DNA of 64,000 bases from Zhihengliuella sp. ISTPL4 (GTDB taxonomy: Bacteria; Actinomycetota; Actinomycetes; Actinomycetales; Microbacteriaceae). The notes below the pieces were generated by a model. The model was not told the origin of the DNA, did no database searches, and worked only from the letters and a program-made list of their open reading frames with translations. The stretch covers positions 2,448,727 to 2,512,726 of the forward strand of contig NZ_CP025422.1 of NCBI RefSeq assembly GCF_002848265.1. The letters run 5' to 3'. The stretch's first letter is position 1. Each line of letters starts with the position of its first letter. Positions 15,661-23,485 of this stretch are shown here, piece by piece. A program made the translations under genes and the position numbers.

Positions 15661-16311
15661 ATGCGCAGCGTGTCGGATCAGAACATCGCCGAGCAGGTCG
15701 CGGACGAGATCCGGGCGGCGATCCACTCCGGGGAGCTCGCCCCCGGCGAGCGCCTCGTGGAGCGCAAGCTCGCGGACCGTCTCGGCGTCAGCCACATCCC
15801 CGTGCGGGAGGCCCTGACCCGGCTCGCCGAGGAGCGCCTCATCACCCGCGAGCCCCGCCGCGGCGCCCGCGTCGCCCAGCTCAGCGCGCAGGATCTGGAG
15901 GAGATCTCGAGCCTGCGAATCGTGCTCGAGCAGTTCATGGCGATCCGGGTGCAGGAGCGGTGGAGCGACGAGTCGGCTGCCCGGCTCGAGGCCATCATCC
16001 AGGCGATGGCGGATGCGGCTCCGGGCGACGTGGCCGAGGTCCTGCGCCAGGACCGCCTCTTCCACGAGACCCTCGCCGACCTCGCCGAGCACCGGTTCCT
16101 CGACGAGCTCAGCGCCCAGCTCCGCGGCCGGATCGCCGGCTTCATCCAGGCGGCCAATTCGGCTCTCGACCCCGCCGAGCAGGAGGAGCACGTGCGCAGC
16201 CACCAGCAGATCGTCGACGCGATCGCCACCGGCGATCCGGAGCAGGCGCGCGCCGTGATCGCCGAGCACGTGACCAGGGCCGTCCGCCGCATCACGCCGA
16301 CGGCCGAGTGA
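15661..16311 (+). CDS. GntR-family transcriptional regulator, FCD (FadR) subfamily
   Basis: The 216-residue product has an N-terminal winged helix (about 5-72: IAEQVADEIRAAIHSGELAPGERLVERKLADRLGVSHIPVREAL in pieces) followed by an all-helical FCD ligand domain (about 80-210) with FHETLADLAEH and two later His residues (SHQQI, AEHVTRAVRR) as candidate metal/ligand contacts. FCD regulators commonly sense sugar acids or other carboxylates and repress catabolic operons. It faces the MFS/beta-helix operon across a promoter bearing two copies of the TGCTATAGCA-type site. The same site stands before the dehydrogenase, SDR and dehydratase genes, so it is the likely local regulator. Its stop overlaps the SDR start (GTGA). 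Confidence 0.9.
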   Translation: MRSVSDQNIAEQVADEIRAAIHSGELAPGERLVERKLADRLGVSHIPVREALTRLAEERLITREPRRGARVAQLSAQDLEEISSLRIVLEQFMAIRVQERWSDESAARLEAIIQAMADAAPGDVAEVLRQDRLFHETLADLAEHRFLDELSAQLRGRIAGFIQAANSALDPAEQEEHVRSHQQIVDAIATGDPEQARAVIAEHVTRAVRRITPTAE

Positions 16312-17162
16312 GCGCCGCCGTGACCGCGCGCACCATCGTCCTGACCGGAGCCTCCGACGGCATCGGCGCCGCCGCCGCCCGTCAGCTCGCCGGGTCCCCG
16401 CACCGCCTGCTCCTCGTCGGACGCTCGCCCGAGAAGATGCGCGCCGTGGCGGACGAGACCGGCGCGGAGTGGTTCACCGCCGACTTCGCGCGCCTCGACG
16501 ACGTGCACGCCCTCGCCGCACAGCTCGCGGACGCGGCGGGTGCGACGGGCATCGACGTTCTGGCCAACAACGCCGGGGGCATTTTCGGCGACCGGACGCC
16601 CACGGTCGACGGGCACGAGAAGACCATGCAGGTCAATCACCTCGCCCCGTTTCTGCTGACGAGCCTCCTGCTCCCGCAGCTGCTCGCCGCCCGCGGGGCG
16701 GTCGTGAACACCTCCAGCGTCGCCCATCGCCTGTTCGGACACCTCGACGTCGATGACCTCGACAACACCCGCCGGTACTCCCCGAACAAGGCCTACGGCG
16801 ACGCCAAACTCGCGAACGTCCTGATGGCGAAGAGCCTGCACGAGAAGTTCCATGCGCAGGGGCTCAGCGCGGTGGCCTTCCACCCCGGCACCGTGGCGAC
16901 GAACTTCGCCGCCGAGTCGTCGAGCATCATGCGCCTCGTCTACCGCACCCCGCTGCGCCGCCTCGTCCTCATCGGCAGCGACCGCGGCGGCGCGACGCTC
17001 CGCTGGTTCCTCGAGGGCACACCGGGCGAGACCTGGAGCTCCGGCGAGTACTACGACGAGCGCGTCCTCACCACCCGCGTGAACCCACAGGTCAACGACC
17101 CCGCTCTCGCCGAGGCCCTCTGGCAGCGCACCGCCGAGCTCGTCGGCGTGTCCGGGGCCTGA
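16308..17162 (+). CDS. SDR-family oxidoreductase (retinol-dehydrogenase-like)
   Basis: The 284-residue product has TGASDGIG near residues 13-20, NNAGG, NTSSVAH with the catalytic Ser, and KAYGDAKLAN with Tyr and Lys. The longer C-terminus and the NKAYGDAKLANVL pattern place it with RDH/WWOX-like SDRs rather than the sugar SDRs nearby. The GTG at 16308 overlaps the GntR stop by 4 bases. A second in-frame GTG at 16320 is an alternative. Translational coupling with the regulator suggests co-expression, but the substrate is unknown. Confidence 0.85.
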   Translation: MSAAVTARTIVLTGASDGIGAAAARQLAGSPHRLLLVGRSPEKMRAVADETGAEWFTADFARLDDVHALAAQLADAAGATGIDVLANNAGGIFGDRTPTVDGHEKTMQVNHLAPFLLTSLLLPQLLAARGAVVNTSSVAHRLFGHLDVDDLDNTRRYSPNKAYGDAKLANVLMAKSLHEKFHAQGLSAVAFHPGTVATNFAAESSSIMRLVYRTPLRRLVLIGSDRGGATLRWFLEGTPGETWSSGEYYDERVLTTRVNPQVNDPALAEALWQRTAELVGVSGA

Positions 17163-17187
17163 AGAGGCCGCCGTCTACGCTGGGGCG

Positions 17188-18099
17188 ATGGCGCGCCTCG
17201 ACTGGACTCAGCTCCCTCCCGCTCTCCGAGCCCGGGTCGAGGAGTTCGCCGGTTCCCCGGTGGCACGGGCGCAGTCGCAGGACGGCGGCTTCTCCGCGGG
17301 CCTGGCCTCACGGCTGAGCTTCGCCGACGGACGGCGGCTGTTCGTCAAGGCGGTGCAGGAGTCCGCGGAAGGCACGTTCGCGCTCTACGTGCGGGAGGCC
17401 GAGGTGCTCGGCGCGATCCCCCGCTCCCTCCCCGCCGCACACCTCGTCCACGCCTTCACCGCGGACGGGTGGGCGGTGCTTCTCATCGAAGACGTCGAGG
17501 GTCGTCACCCGGAGCGCTCCGCCACCTCCCCCGACACCGCACATGTCCTGGACGCGATCGCCGCCCTGGCCACCGCCCCGGCGCGTCGCACGCTTCCCCG
17601 CCTCGCCGACGAGCTGCACGAGGACTCCGGGTCCTGGCGACGGCTGGAGGAGGCCGGGCTCCTGGAGACGACCACGCCGTGGTGCGCGCAGAACGTCGAC
17701 CTCCTCCGCATGGCGGCGGAACGAGTGGGCACCGCCGTCGCAGGCGATCAGCTCCTGCACGCCGACCTCCGGGCGGACAACATCCTCATCGACGCCTCCG
17801 GCCGGGCGCGCCTGCTCGACTGGCCGTGGGCGGCCCGCGGCGCGGGGTGGGAAGACGCCCTTCTCTACCTGCTCGACCTCCGCGTCGAGGACCCCGCGGC
17901 TGAGGTCGGCCCCCTGCTCGGTCACCCGGCCTTCGCCGGGTCCACCACGGAGGACCACATCGCCCTCCTGTCCGCCGCGGGCGGCGCCTGGTTCGAGAAG
18001 TGCCGTCTTCCCGCGCCGGACGGGATGACGACGCTTCGCGACTTCCAGCGCCGGGAGGCGGTCATCGCCGCCGACTGGATCGCCGCGCTCGTCCGCTGA
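17188..18099 (+). CDS. Aminoglycoside phosphotransferase/choline kinase-fold protein
   Basis: The 303-residue product has a kinase-like fold. FVKAVQE (about 52-58) supplies the nucleotide-binding Lys, LLHADLRADNILID (about 189-202) is the catalytic loop with Asp and Asn, and LLDWPWAARG (about 209-218) is the DFG-equivalent metal-binding Asp. Such proteins phosphorylate aminoglycosides, choline, sugars or small metabolites. Nothing here shows resistance activity, and chromosomal actinobacterial copies are mostly uncharacterised. It starts 25 bases after the SDR. A 91-bp palindromic element follows the stop. Confidence 0.83.
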   Translation: MARLDWTQLPPALRARVEEFAGSPVARAQSQDGGFSAGLASRLSFADGRRLFVKAVQESAEGTFALYVREAEVLGAIPRSLPAAHLVHAFTADGWAVLLIEDVEGRHPERSATSPDTAHVLDAIAALATAPARRTLPRLADELHEDSGSWRRLEEAGLLETTTPWCAQNVDLLRMAAERVGTAVAGDQLLHADLRADNILIDASGRARLLDWPWAARGAGWEDALLYLLDLRVEDPAAEVGPLLGHPAFAGSTTEDHIALLSAAGGAWFEKCRLPAPDGMTTLRDFQRREAVIAADWIAALVR

Positions 18100-18113
18100 C
18101 TCCACGGAGCCTC

Positions 18114-18204
18114 GCCCGGCACAACTCAGGAGATCCTCGGCGACACGCCGGAGGCGGGGCCGAGTGGCGGCGCAGAGCGCCGAATCTCCGGAGTTGTGCC
18201 CGGC
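18114..18204. repeat. 91-bp element with 21-bp terminal inverted repeats between convergent genes
   Basis: The left arm (18114-18134, GCCCGGCACAACTCAGGAGA then T) and the right arm (18184-18204) are inverted repeats with two mismatches in 21. Smaller GGCG/CGCC repeats fill the middle. It lies 14 bases after the phosphotransferase stop and 4 bases before the stop of the beta-helix gene, so it probably terminates both transcripts. It has the same placement as the 59-bp family but a different sequence. Confidence 0.7.
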
Positions 18205-18208
18205 GGGA

Positions 18209-20362
18209 TCAGCCGACGACGAGGTTGGCGGTGTCGACGACCCGGTCGCCCTCGGCGGGGAACGCCGTGCGCGTGACACTCGCTTCGACGTTGCCGGTGT
18301 GCAGCAACGTCGACCCGGCGCCGAAGGCGTCGTCGCGGAGCTCCAGCGAACCGCCATCGAACCGGTTGCCGACCGCGCGGTAGTGGGTCGCACCGCTGGT
18401 CACCGCGACGTGCGTCGTCGATCCCTCGGCCCGGAACGTGCTGTCGGCCAGCGTCAGGTGCAGCTCGCCGGCGCCCGTCCGCGACACCGTCATCCCGCCC
18501 TTCGCGGACACCTCGGAACCCGCGATCTCGACGACCTGACGGTCCTTCGATGCTGCCGCGATGCGGGCGTTGCGGAGCGTGGAGCCTTCGATGCGCAGCT
18601 TCGCTGTCGCCGAGGCGATGGGGGCGGCGTCGTCCGCCGCGGTGAGGGTCGAGCCGCGGAAGGTGACCGCACCAGGCCCGTTGATCGTCATGCCGCCCAC
18701 GCGATCGAGGACCGTGTCGACGAAGGTCACCGGCGTCGTCACCGTCGCGTTGGTGAGCTCGCCGGGAGCGACGAACGTGAAGTGTGAGTCGGCGATCACC
18801 GTCGGTCGGGCGGAGTTGTCGGATGCCTGGGTGATGATGAGCGTGTCCGAGGCGGTGCAGCCGCGGAGCTGCGCGCCGTCCGCGTTGATCCACAGCATTC
18901 CTGAGCCGGACAGCGAGGGCTTCCCGATCACCTGCACGTCCTCCAGCGTCAGGTCGATGATGCGCACCCGCGCCACGAACCAGGAGCACACGTGCTTGCG
19001 GACGGTGATGCGCTTGGCCGCCGACCCCCACGCGGCCCCGGAGTTGGCGAACGTCATGAGCCCCGAGTTGCCCGTGTACGTGAGGTCGTGCTCGTACTGG
19101 CCGTGCGTGACGAACGGCCCCTGATCGTCACCGTCGCCGTGGCAGTTCTCCACGAGGCAGTAGGCGCTCGCGGTGAAGTCGTTGAGGTGCCGGGCGTTGG
19201 CGGTGTGGCAGTTGGCGACGTACCCGTACAGGCAGTAGATCTGCTGCGTGAGGTAGCCCGCCCCTCCCCAGGTGACGGAGGTCGGGTTCTTCAGCGTGCA
19301 GCTCTCCGTGGTGAAGTACGTGTTCCACCGGCGCTGGATCAGCGGCCAGAAGGTCGCCGTCCCGTCGATGTGGTCCACGTCGCAGCGCACCGCGTACTCG
19401 AAGGCCAGCGGGTGCGACCCCGTGTACTCGTCCGTCCCCTTACCCAGGAACTTCAGGTTCGACACCGTCACGTCCTGCACCGGCTTCACGTGCCGCCACG
19501 TCATCGTGCGGTCCTTGCCGAGCGGCCAGCCGTTCTTGTAGTTCACGCGGATGTGCCGACCGTCGACGATCTGGGTCACCTGCACCAGCCGCTGCAGCTC
19601 GCGCTCCCAGCGGCCCGACAGCGCGTTGACCTCGGCGGCGTACCACTCCCCGACCGCGAAGAACGACGAGTCGGCGACGGGGAAGACGTCGGCGAGGTCG
19701 GGCACGTCCTCACCGAGCTTCGCCTCCTGCACCGCGTCGGTCACCTCGCCGCGGAAGAACATGACGGCCGCGAAGGGATCGTCCTTCCCCGCGTTCTCGA
19801 TGCCCTCGGTCGTCATCAGATGGTGTCCGAAATCGAAGGCGATGTTCGACCGGGAGAACGTGTGCCGGCGGACGAAGTTGAGGTCGGTGTGCGCCTCCAC
19901 GCGCCGCACGCGGGCGTCGCCCACCATCGCGTCGAGCGCGTCGTCCGCGGGCACGGAGGCGTCCATGATGCCGAACTTCCGGAAGTCGACCGTGCCGTCG
20001 TGCACGAGCACCCAGGCACCCCCCTTCGGCCCCGCGAGCACCGTGCCGCCGTTGGCCGCGGGGGCGTCCTTCTTCACGAAGCGGTAGAGCCCGTCGCCGC
20101 CGTCGCCGGGAGTGGTGTAGCCGCTCGTGCGGACGAGGTCGCCGTCCTTGCCCTTGCGCGTCGCGAGGGCGGTGGCGAGGCCGCCGTGCGCGACGTTCTT
20201 CGAGCCCGACGACTCCTGCGGCACGGCGGGCCCCGCGGCCTGGGCAGCGGCGGGGGTGCCGATCGCCGCGACGCCGCCCAGGGCGGCGGCGCCGAAACCG
20301 GCGAGCAGCATCCGTCGACTGCGCATCGCCGCGGTCTCGGTGGTGGTGTCCAGCTGGGTCAT
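18209..20362 (-). CDS. Secreted right-handed beta-helix protein, putative polysaccharide-active enzyme (paralogue 2)
   Basis: The 717-residue protein is a full-length relative of the 11909-14131 product. Shared blocks include HDGTVDF, NGWPL, NCHGDGDDQG, YEHDLT, GNSGLM and KRITVR.HVCSWF. The N-terminus has a Tat signal, SRRMLLAGFGAAALGG, ending near AAAQAAG. The ATG at 20362 is preferred to the one 6 bases upstream because AAGGAGG lies 6 bases before it and directly abuts the upstream ATG. Unlike paralogue 1 it has no adjoining transporter and no TGCTATAGCA site nearby. It may handle a related glycan under separate control. Enzymatic activity is inferred from the fold only. Confidence 0.76.
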   Translation of the reverse strand: MTQLDTTTETAAMRSRRMLLAGFGAAALGGVAAIGTPAAAQAAGPAVPQESSGSKNVAHGGLATALATRKGKDGDLVRTSGYTTPGDGGDGLYRFVKKDAPAANGGTVLAGPKGGAWVLVHDGTVDFRKFGIMDASVPADDALDAMVGDARVRRVEAHTDLNFVRRHTFSRSNIAFDFGHHLMTTEGIENAGKDDPFAAVMFFRGEVTDAVQEAKLGEDVPDLADVFPVADSSFFAVGEWYAAEVNALSGRWERELQRLVQVTQIVDGRHIRVNYKNGWPLGKDRTMTWRHVKPVQDVTVSNLKFLGKGTDEYTGSHPLAFEYAVRCDVDHIDGTATFWPLIQRRWNTYFTTESCTLKNPTSVTWGGAGYLTQQIYCLYGYVANCHTANARHLNDFTASAYCLVENCHGDGDDQGPFVTHGQYEHDLTYTGNSGLMTFANSGAAWGSAAKRITVRKHVCSWFVARVRIIDLTLEDVQVIGKPSLSGSGMLWINADGAQLRGCTASDTLIITQASDNSARPTVIADSHFTFVAPGELTNATVTTPVTFVDTVLDRVGGMTINGPGAVTFRGSTLTAADDAAPIASATAKLRIEGSTLRNARIAAASKDRQVVEIAGSEVSAKGGMTVSRTGAGELHLTLADSTFRAEGSTTHVAVTSGATHYRAVGNRFDGGSLELRDDAFGAGSTLLHTGNVEASVTRTAFPAEGDRVVDTANLVVG

Positions 20363-20466
20363 GCTCATCCTCCTTGCGGCGTCTTCGCCGCGGTCAGGCG
20401 TCCGGCCCTCGGCCGGATCGCGGTCACCGATCAGTCCCCGATCCCCAGCGCTCTCCGAGCGGATGC

Positions 20467-21393
20467 TCAGAAGTAGTCGCCCGCCGTGAAGTGGCGGATG
20501 CCGTCCACGCGGGCCTCGCGGCGCAGCGGCCGGATCATCCCGGTGCGGTCGTCCTGCCGCACGGCCGCCGGAGCGAAAGCGCGGACGGCGCGCTCCTCGG
20601 CGGCGAGCGCGGGGACGGCCAGCTCGCAGGTGCGGACGCCTGCCGCGGCCCAGTCCGCGGCCACCGCGTCCAGCACGGCGCGACCCACCGCGGCCGGATC
20701 GGCCGCCGAAGGGTCGGTCGCGCTCTCGTGCAGCAGGCCGACACCGTCGCGCACCTCGGCCACCGCATAGCCGACCGTGGCGTGCGCCGCCTCGAGCCGG
20801 TACAGGGTCGTGCCCCGCAGCCGCACCTCCGCCATCGTCCAGTCGCGGTCGCTGCGCACCGGAGCGAGCACGACCTCACCCGTGCGGGAGCGCTCGTAGA
20901 CCTCGCGGACCGGACCGAGGACACCGAGGCCCACGGACTCGCGCGTGATCGAGACCGGCTCCCCGGCCGTCGCCGACGCGGTCCACGGCCCGGCCATCGT
21001 GCGGGGCATCGAGAAGGTCGTGAAGCCGCTCGACCGGTACACGTCGGGGGTTCCGGTGAACAGCAGGGCCCAGTCGGCGTCACCCGCAGCGTCCAGGGTG
21101 GCGGCCACGAGCCGGCGGGCCAGCCCCCGACCGCGAGCCCGCTCGGCGACCGCCACACTGCCGATCGCGTGCACCTGCGCCACACCGCCATCCGTCTCCC
21201 GCAGGCGCTTCGGCAGTCCGTAGATCGACCCGCACACGCCGTCTTCGTCCTCCGCGACGAGGGTGTGGCTGAGCCGCGCGTCGTCCACGAGCCACTGGTC
21301 GGGTGCGAGGGGCGGCGTGAAGGCGGCCGCCCAGAGCGCCGCGAGGGCGGACTGATCCTCCGCGCGCGCCGACCGCACGACCACGACGCTCAT
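20467..21393 (-). CDS. GNAT-family N-acetyltransferase (Eis-like)
   Basis: The 308-residue product has an N-terminal GNAT domain: IGSVAVAERARGRGLARRLV near residues 78-97 contains the RxxGxG acetyl-CoA loop, followed by FTGTPDVYRSSGF. The C-terminal half (about 150-308) resembles the second lobe of Eis-type two-domain acetyltransferases but is shorter than the roughly 400 residues usual there. The acceptor is unknown. It is the distal gene of the minus-strand operon and overlaps the 2-hydroxyacid dehydrogenase by 4 bases, so it is presumably made with the sugar-uptake genes. Confidence 0.8.
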   Translation of the reverse strand: MSVVVVRSARAEDQSALAALWAAAFTPPLAPDQWLVDDARLSHTLVAEDEDGVCGSIYGLPKRLRETDGGVAQVHAIGSVAVAERARGRGLARRLVAATLDAAGDADWALLFTGTPDVYRSSGFTTFSMPRTMAGPWTASATAGEPVSITRESVGLGVLGPVREVYERSRTGEVVLAPVRSDRDWTMAEVRLRGTTLYRLEAAHATVGYAVAEVRDGVGLLHESATDPSAADPAAVGRAVLDAVAADWAAAGVRTCELAVPALAAEERAVRAFAPAAVRQDDRTGMIRPLRREARVDGIRHFTAGDYF

Positions 21394-22403
21394 GCCATCG
21401 AAGCGAGCTGGGCGCGGTCGACGGCGTGTTCGAGGGGATCCCCCGCGGCGAAGGCGTCGAGCTCGTCCGCGACGATCCGCCCCTGCCGCAGCCGGCCCTC
21501 CCTGGTCCCGGCCGCGCGGTGCGGAGTGAGCAGCACGCGCGGTGCCGATCGGAAGGGACTGCCGGCGGGCAGGGGCTCTTCGTCGAACACGTCGATCGCG
21601 GCGCTCAACCGTCGGCGGCGCAGCTCGGCGAGCAGGGCCGCCTCGTCGACGAGCCACGAGCGCGCCGTGTTCACCAGACCCGCGCCGTCCGGCATCAAGG
21701 CGAGTTCCCGCGCACCGATCAGGTGATGCGTCTCCGGCAGGGTCGGGGCATGCACCGCGACGATCTGCGCGCGACGGAGCGCCTCATCGAGCGCCACGAG
21801 CTCCGCCCCGAGGGACGCCGCCTCGGCCGCGTCGAGGGTGGGGTCGACGAGCAGCGGCTGGGCGCCGAGCGCCCTCAGTAGGTCGAGGTACGCGCGCCCG
21901 GTCCGGGAGGCGCCGATGACCGCGATGGGCGCGCCGAGGATCTCGTGCTGCACCCCGACGGCCTCCGCGTCCCACCAGCCGTCACCGGCGCGCAGCGCGT
22001 CGTGCATCTCCGGCACCCGGTGCAGCAGGGCGAGCGTGAAGGTCAGCGACACCTCCGCCACCGACCGGGCCATCCCCGCGCCGGCCTGCGTCACCCGCAC
22101 ACCCCGGTCGAACAGCGCGTCGGTCGCGAACGGCTTGATCGTGGCCCCGGTGTGCGCGATGAGCTCGAGCTTCGGGAGGGTGGCGAGGACCGCGTGGTCG
22201 AAAGGACCCACGCCCCAGCTCGTCACCACGACGCGCGCCTCGTCGAGCACCGCATCCGCGAGCCGGTCCACCCGCACGAACGTCCCGCCGAGCCGCGCCG
22301 CGACGGCCTCCAGGCGGGCCGCATCGTCGGGCGAGAAGAACTCGGCGAACAGCTCGGCGGAGACGACCGCGACCACGGTCGGAGCGCTCGTGCCGAAGGT
22401 CAT
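21390..22403 (-). CDS. D-isomer-specific 2-hydroxyacid dehydrogenase, divergent
   Basis: The 337-residue product has the two-domain hydroxyacid-dehydrogenase layout. NTARSWLVDEAAL contains the Arg region, DVFDEEPLP the Glu and TPHRAAGTREG the catalytic His. The nucleotide loop reads IGASRTGRA instead of the canonical GxGxxG, a Gly-to-Ser change that could alter cofactor binding. It overlaps its upstream and downstream neighbours by 4 bases each. Its partner is the DapA/NanA-like aldolase just upstream, which may generate or consume the 2-keto acid it acts on. That link is inference. Confidence 0.83.
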   Translation of the reverse strand: MTFGTSAPTVVAVVSAELFAEFFSPDDAARLEAVAARLGGTFVRVDRLADAVLDEARVVVTSWGVGPFDHAVLATLPKLELIAHTGATIKPFATDALFDRGVRVTQAGAGMARSVAEVSLTFTLALLHRVPEMHDALRAGDGWWDAEAVGVQHEILGAPIAVIGASRTGRAYLDLLRALGAQPLLVDPTLDAAEAASLGAELVALDEALRRAQIVAVHAPTLPETHHLIGARELALMPDGAGLVNTARSWLVDEAALLAELRRRRLSAAIDVFDEEPLPAGSPFRSAPRVLLTPHRAAGTREGRLRQGRIVADELDAFAAGDPLEHAVDRAQLASMA

Positions 22404-23485
22404 CGCAGCCAGGCCTCGAGGTTCTCGGCGATGAACGCGTCGTCGTTGAGCTCCGGGTACGCCCGCCGGACGCGGGCGATCTCCTCCGCCTGTCCCGGGG
22501 AGAGGCCCTCGGCCGGGTCGAGGCACCAGATGCCCTCGAGAAGCCCCTGCTGGCGGAGCATCTCGTGCACCCCGGCGATGACGCCGTGGAAGTCGTTGCC
22601 CGGGTCGAACACGGCCTGGTTCACGTCCACCATGTCCGAGGCACGGCGTCCCACCTCGCGGTAGGCCTCCGCGTCGCCCGCGAGGGACCGGTGGACCCGC
22701 TCCAGCAGCGCGACCGCCGCGTGCGTGCCGACCGCCCACTGGCCCAGCAGCCCGCCGACGAACCGCAGGGTGCGGCGTCCGGACGGGGAGTCCACGTGGA
22801 ACTCGGAGAGCAGATCGGCGACGATCGCGTCGTCGTTGCCCGTGTACAGCGCGATCTCGTCGGCGCGGCCCGAGGCGGCCACGCCCCGCACGAGCTCCAG
22901 CGTGCGGTAGCGGTCGAAGGGCGCCGCCTTCACCGCGACGACGGACGGGATCGCGGCGAACTCGCGCCAGAACTCGCGGTCGAGCACCGGTCCGCCGATC
23001 GCGGTCTGCAGGTAGAAGCCGACCAGCGGCAGCACCTCGCCGACGGCGCGGGCGCGGTCGAGCAGGGCACGCTCGTCCGCACCCGCGACGCGGGGACTGA
23101 CCAGCACGGCGTCGTAGCCGAGGGAACGCGCGAGCTCCGCCTCGGCGACCGCCTGCGCGGTGTCGCCCGCCACTCCGGCGATGCGCACGAGGGTCGCGTC
23201 GTCGCGGGCGTCCATCTCCTCCGCGGCCAGCGCGAGCACCGGCTCGAAGAGCGCGTGGTCGGGGTCGCGGATCTCGAACTGCGTCGTGTGCACGCCGACG
23301 GCGAGACCGCCGGCCCCGGCGTCGAGGTAGTAGCGGGACAGCGCCCGCTGCCGCCGCTCGTCGAGCGTGCGCTCTGCGGTGAGGGCGAGCGGATGGGCCG
23401 GGATCACGGCGCCGCGGGCCAAGGTCGCAGCGGCCTCAGGGCGCAGCGACGGCACGGTCGCCGTCCGCGCAGCGGCGTCGGTCAT
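22400..23485 (-). CDS. Dihydrodipicolinate synthase/N-acetylneuraminate lyase-family protein
   Basis: The 361-residue product fits the class I aldolase barrel of the DapA/NanA superfamily. ARGAVIPAHPLAL (about 28-40), YYLDAGAGGLAVGVHTTQF (about 52-70) and PLVGFYLQTAIGG match the early strands, and AVKAAPFDRYRT supplies the candidate Schiff-base Lys. It is longer than DapA (about 290-300), with extra sequence before LDPAEGLSPGQAEEI at the C-terminus. Family members split or join pyruvate and aldehydes. Clustered with a sugar ABC importer, it more likely cleaves a 2-keto-3-deoxy-type sugar acid than makes lysine. Stop/start overlaps bind it to both neighbours. Confidence 0.82.
   Translation of the reverse strand: MTDAAARTATVPSLRPEAAATLARGAVIPAHPLALTAERTLDERRQRALSRYYLDAGAGGLAVGVHTTQFEIRDPDHALFEPVLALAAEEMDARDDATLVRIAGVAGDTAQAVAEAELARSLGYDAVLVSPRVAGADERALLDRARAVGEVLPLVGFYLQTAIGGPVLDREFWREFAAIPSVVAVKAAPFDRYRTLELVRGVAASGRADEIALYTGNDDAIVADLLSEFHVDSPSGRRTLRFVGGLLGQWAVGTHAAVALLERVHRSLAGDAEAYREVGRRASDMVDVNQAVFDPGNDFHGVIAGVHEMLRQQGLLEGIWCLDPAEGLSPGQAEEIARVRRAYPELNDDAFIAENLEAWLR

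Noticed and set aside
22400..23485. Assignment of the DapA-like protein to lysine biosynthesis
   Set aside because: It is longer than DapA, lies in a sugar-transport operon and has no other lysine-pathway gene nearby.
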